NCBI GenBank assembly: GCA_034669505.1
Contig: JAXDNJ010000022.1
Location: forward strand, 1-64,000
Source: JAFASC01 sp034669505
GTDB lineage: Bacteria; Pseudomonadota; Alphaproteobacteria; Rhizobiales; Beijerinckiaceae
Length of the DNA: 64,000 nucleotides
Direction: 5' to 3'
Position 1 is the stretch's first letter, and each line of letters starts with the position of its first letter. Of this stretch, positions 63,937 to 64,000 are shown piece after piece. The notes under the pieces are model-generated. The model worked only from the letters and a program-made list of their open reading frames with translations. It ran no database searches and was not told where the DNA came from. Position numbers and translations under genes: made by a program.

Positions 63937-64000
63937 GCGACTTTCCGCTTCGTTAACCCAAAAGCTTCAATTCGACTTAACCGGCGTGGCGCAAATGTTT

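Overview
The window reads as a chromosomal segment of an alphaproteobacterium of the order Hyphomicrobiales (Rhizobiales), probably near the Bradyrhizobium/Xanthobacteraceae/Pseudolabrys group. The evidence is generally GC-rich coding sequence, a Rhizobiales-type porin, a ChpT-like phosphotransferase of the CtrA relay, family markers common in this order (DUF2865, DUF2852, CreA, DUF2842, short single-domain response regulators) and three kinds of palindromic intergenic repeat resembling those scattered through such genomes. No rRNA or CRISPR array was found; there is one tRNA (tRNA-Ser GCU).

Layout. 1-11.5 kb: a small GIY-YIG nuclease gene enclosed by two related palindromic elements, cysS with an extra insert near its C-terminus, secreted proteins, gltX, a GT21 glycosyltransferase, a serine hydrolase and heme A synthase (ctaA). 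11.5-22.1 kb: an exopolysaccharide locus with a polysaccharide deacetylase, a CelD/BioF2-type acetyltransferase, a Wzz/GumC-like protein with a degenerate kinase domain, Wza-like export protein, GT4, WcaJ-type initiating transferase, an unusual secreted beta-propeller-like protein and a Wzy-like polymerase. 22-29 kb: housekeeping genes (smpB, dapA), a soluble lytic transglycosylase and a porin. 29.6-33 kb: tRNA-Ser, an MFS transporter, a proline-rich secreted protein and a KGA-repeat histone H1-like protein. 33.4-40.8 kb: gatB, separated from gatCA by an opposite-strand Uma2-family gene, then a UPF0173 hydrolase, ruvX and dprA.

41.0-44.9 kb is the accessory island: a C5 cytosine methyltransferase facing a Vsr-like endonuclease and a Z1-domain P-loop ATPase. 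It is visibly AT-richer than its surroundings and flanked by palindromic repeats. A compact 74-nt sequence that can fold as a linker-free cloverleaf lies just upstream of the methyltransferase. This looks like a reduced member of the Dcm-Vsr-Z1-MORC type of modification/defence operon, with the GHKL ATPase, DUF4420 and AIPR partners missing. It is the best candidate for an under-described system here.

45.3-52.6 kb: a chemotaxis cluster with a globin-coupled methyl-accepting protein that lacks the expected heme-ligand histidine, chpT, and tightly overlapping cheA-cheW-cheY-cheB-cheR in which CheB has no receiver domain. 52.7-64 kb: a bacterioferritin/ferredoxin pair, a ferredoxin-reductase-like flavoprotein, a GNAT protein, a NUDIX hydrolase, a metallophosphoesterase, an AT-rich orphan membrane protein, a DctA-type symporter translationally coupled to an amino-acid-type periplasmic binding protein, a TetR regulator, a 25-residue hydrophobic microprotein, a Tim44-like protein preceded by a perfect 14-bp hairpin, and DUF2852/DUF2306 membrane proteins.
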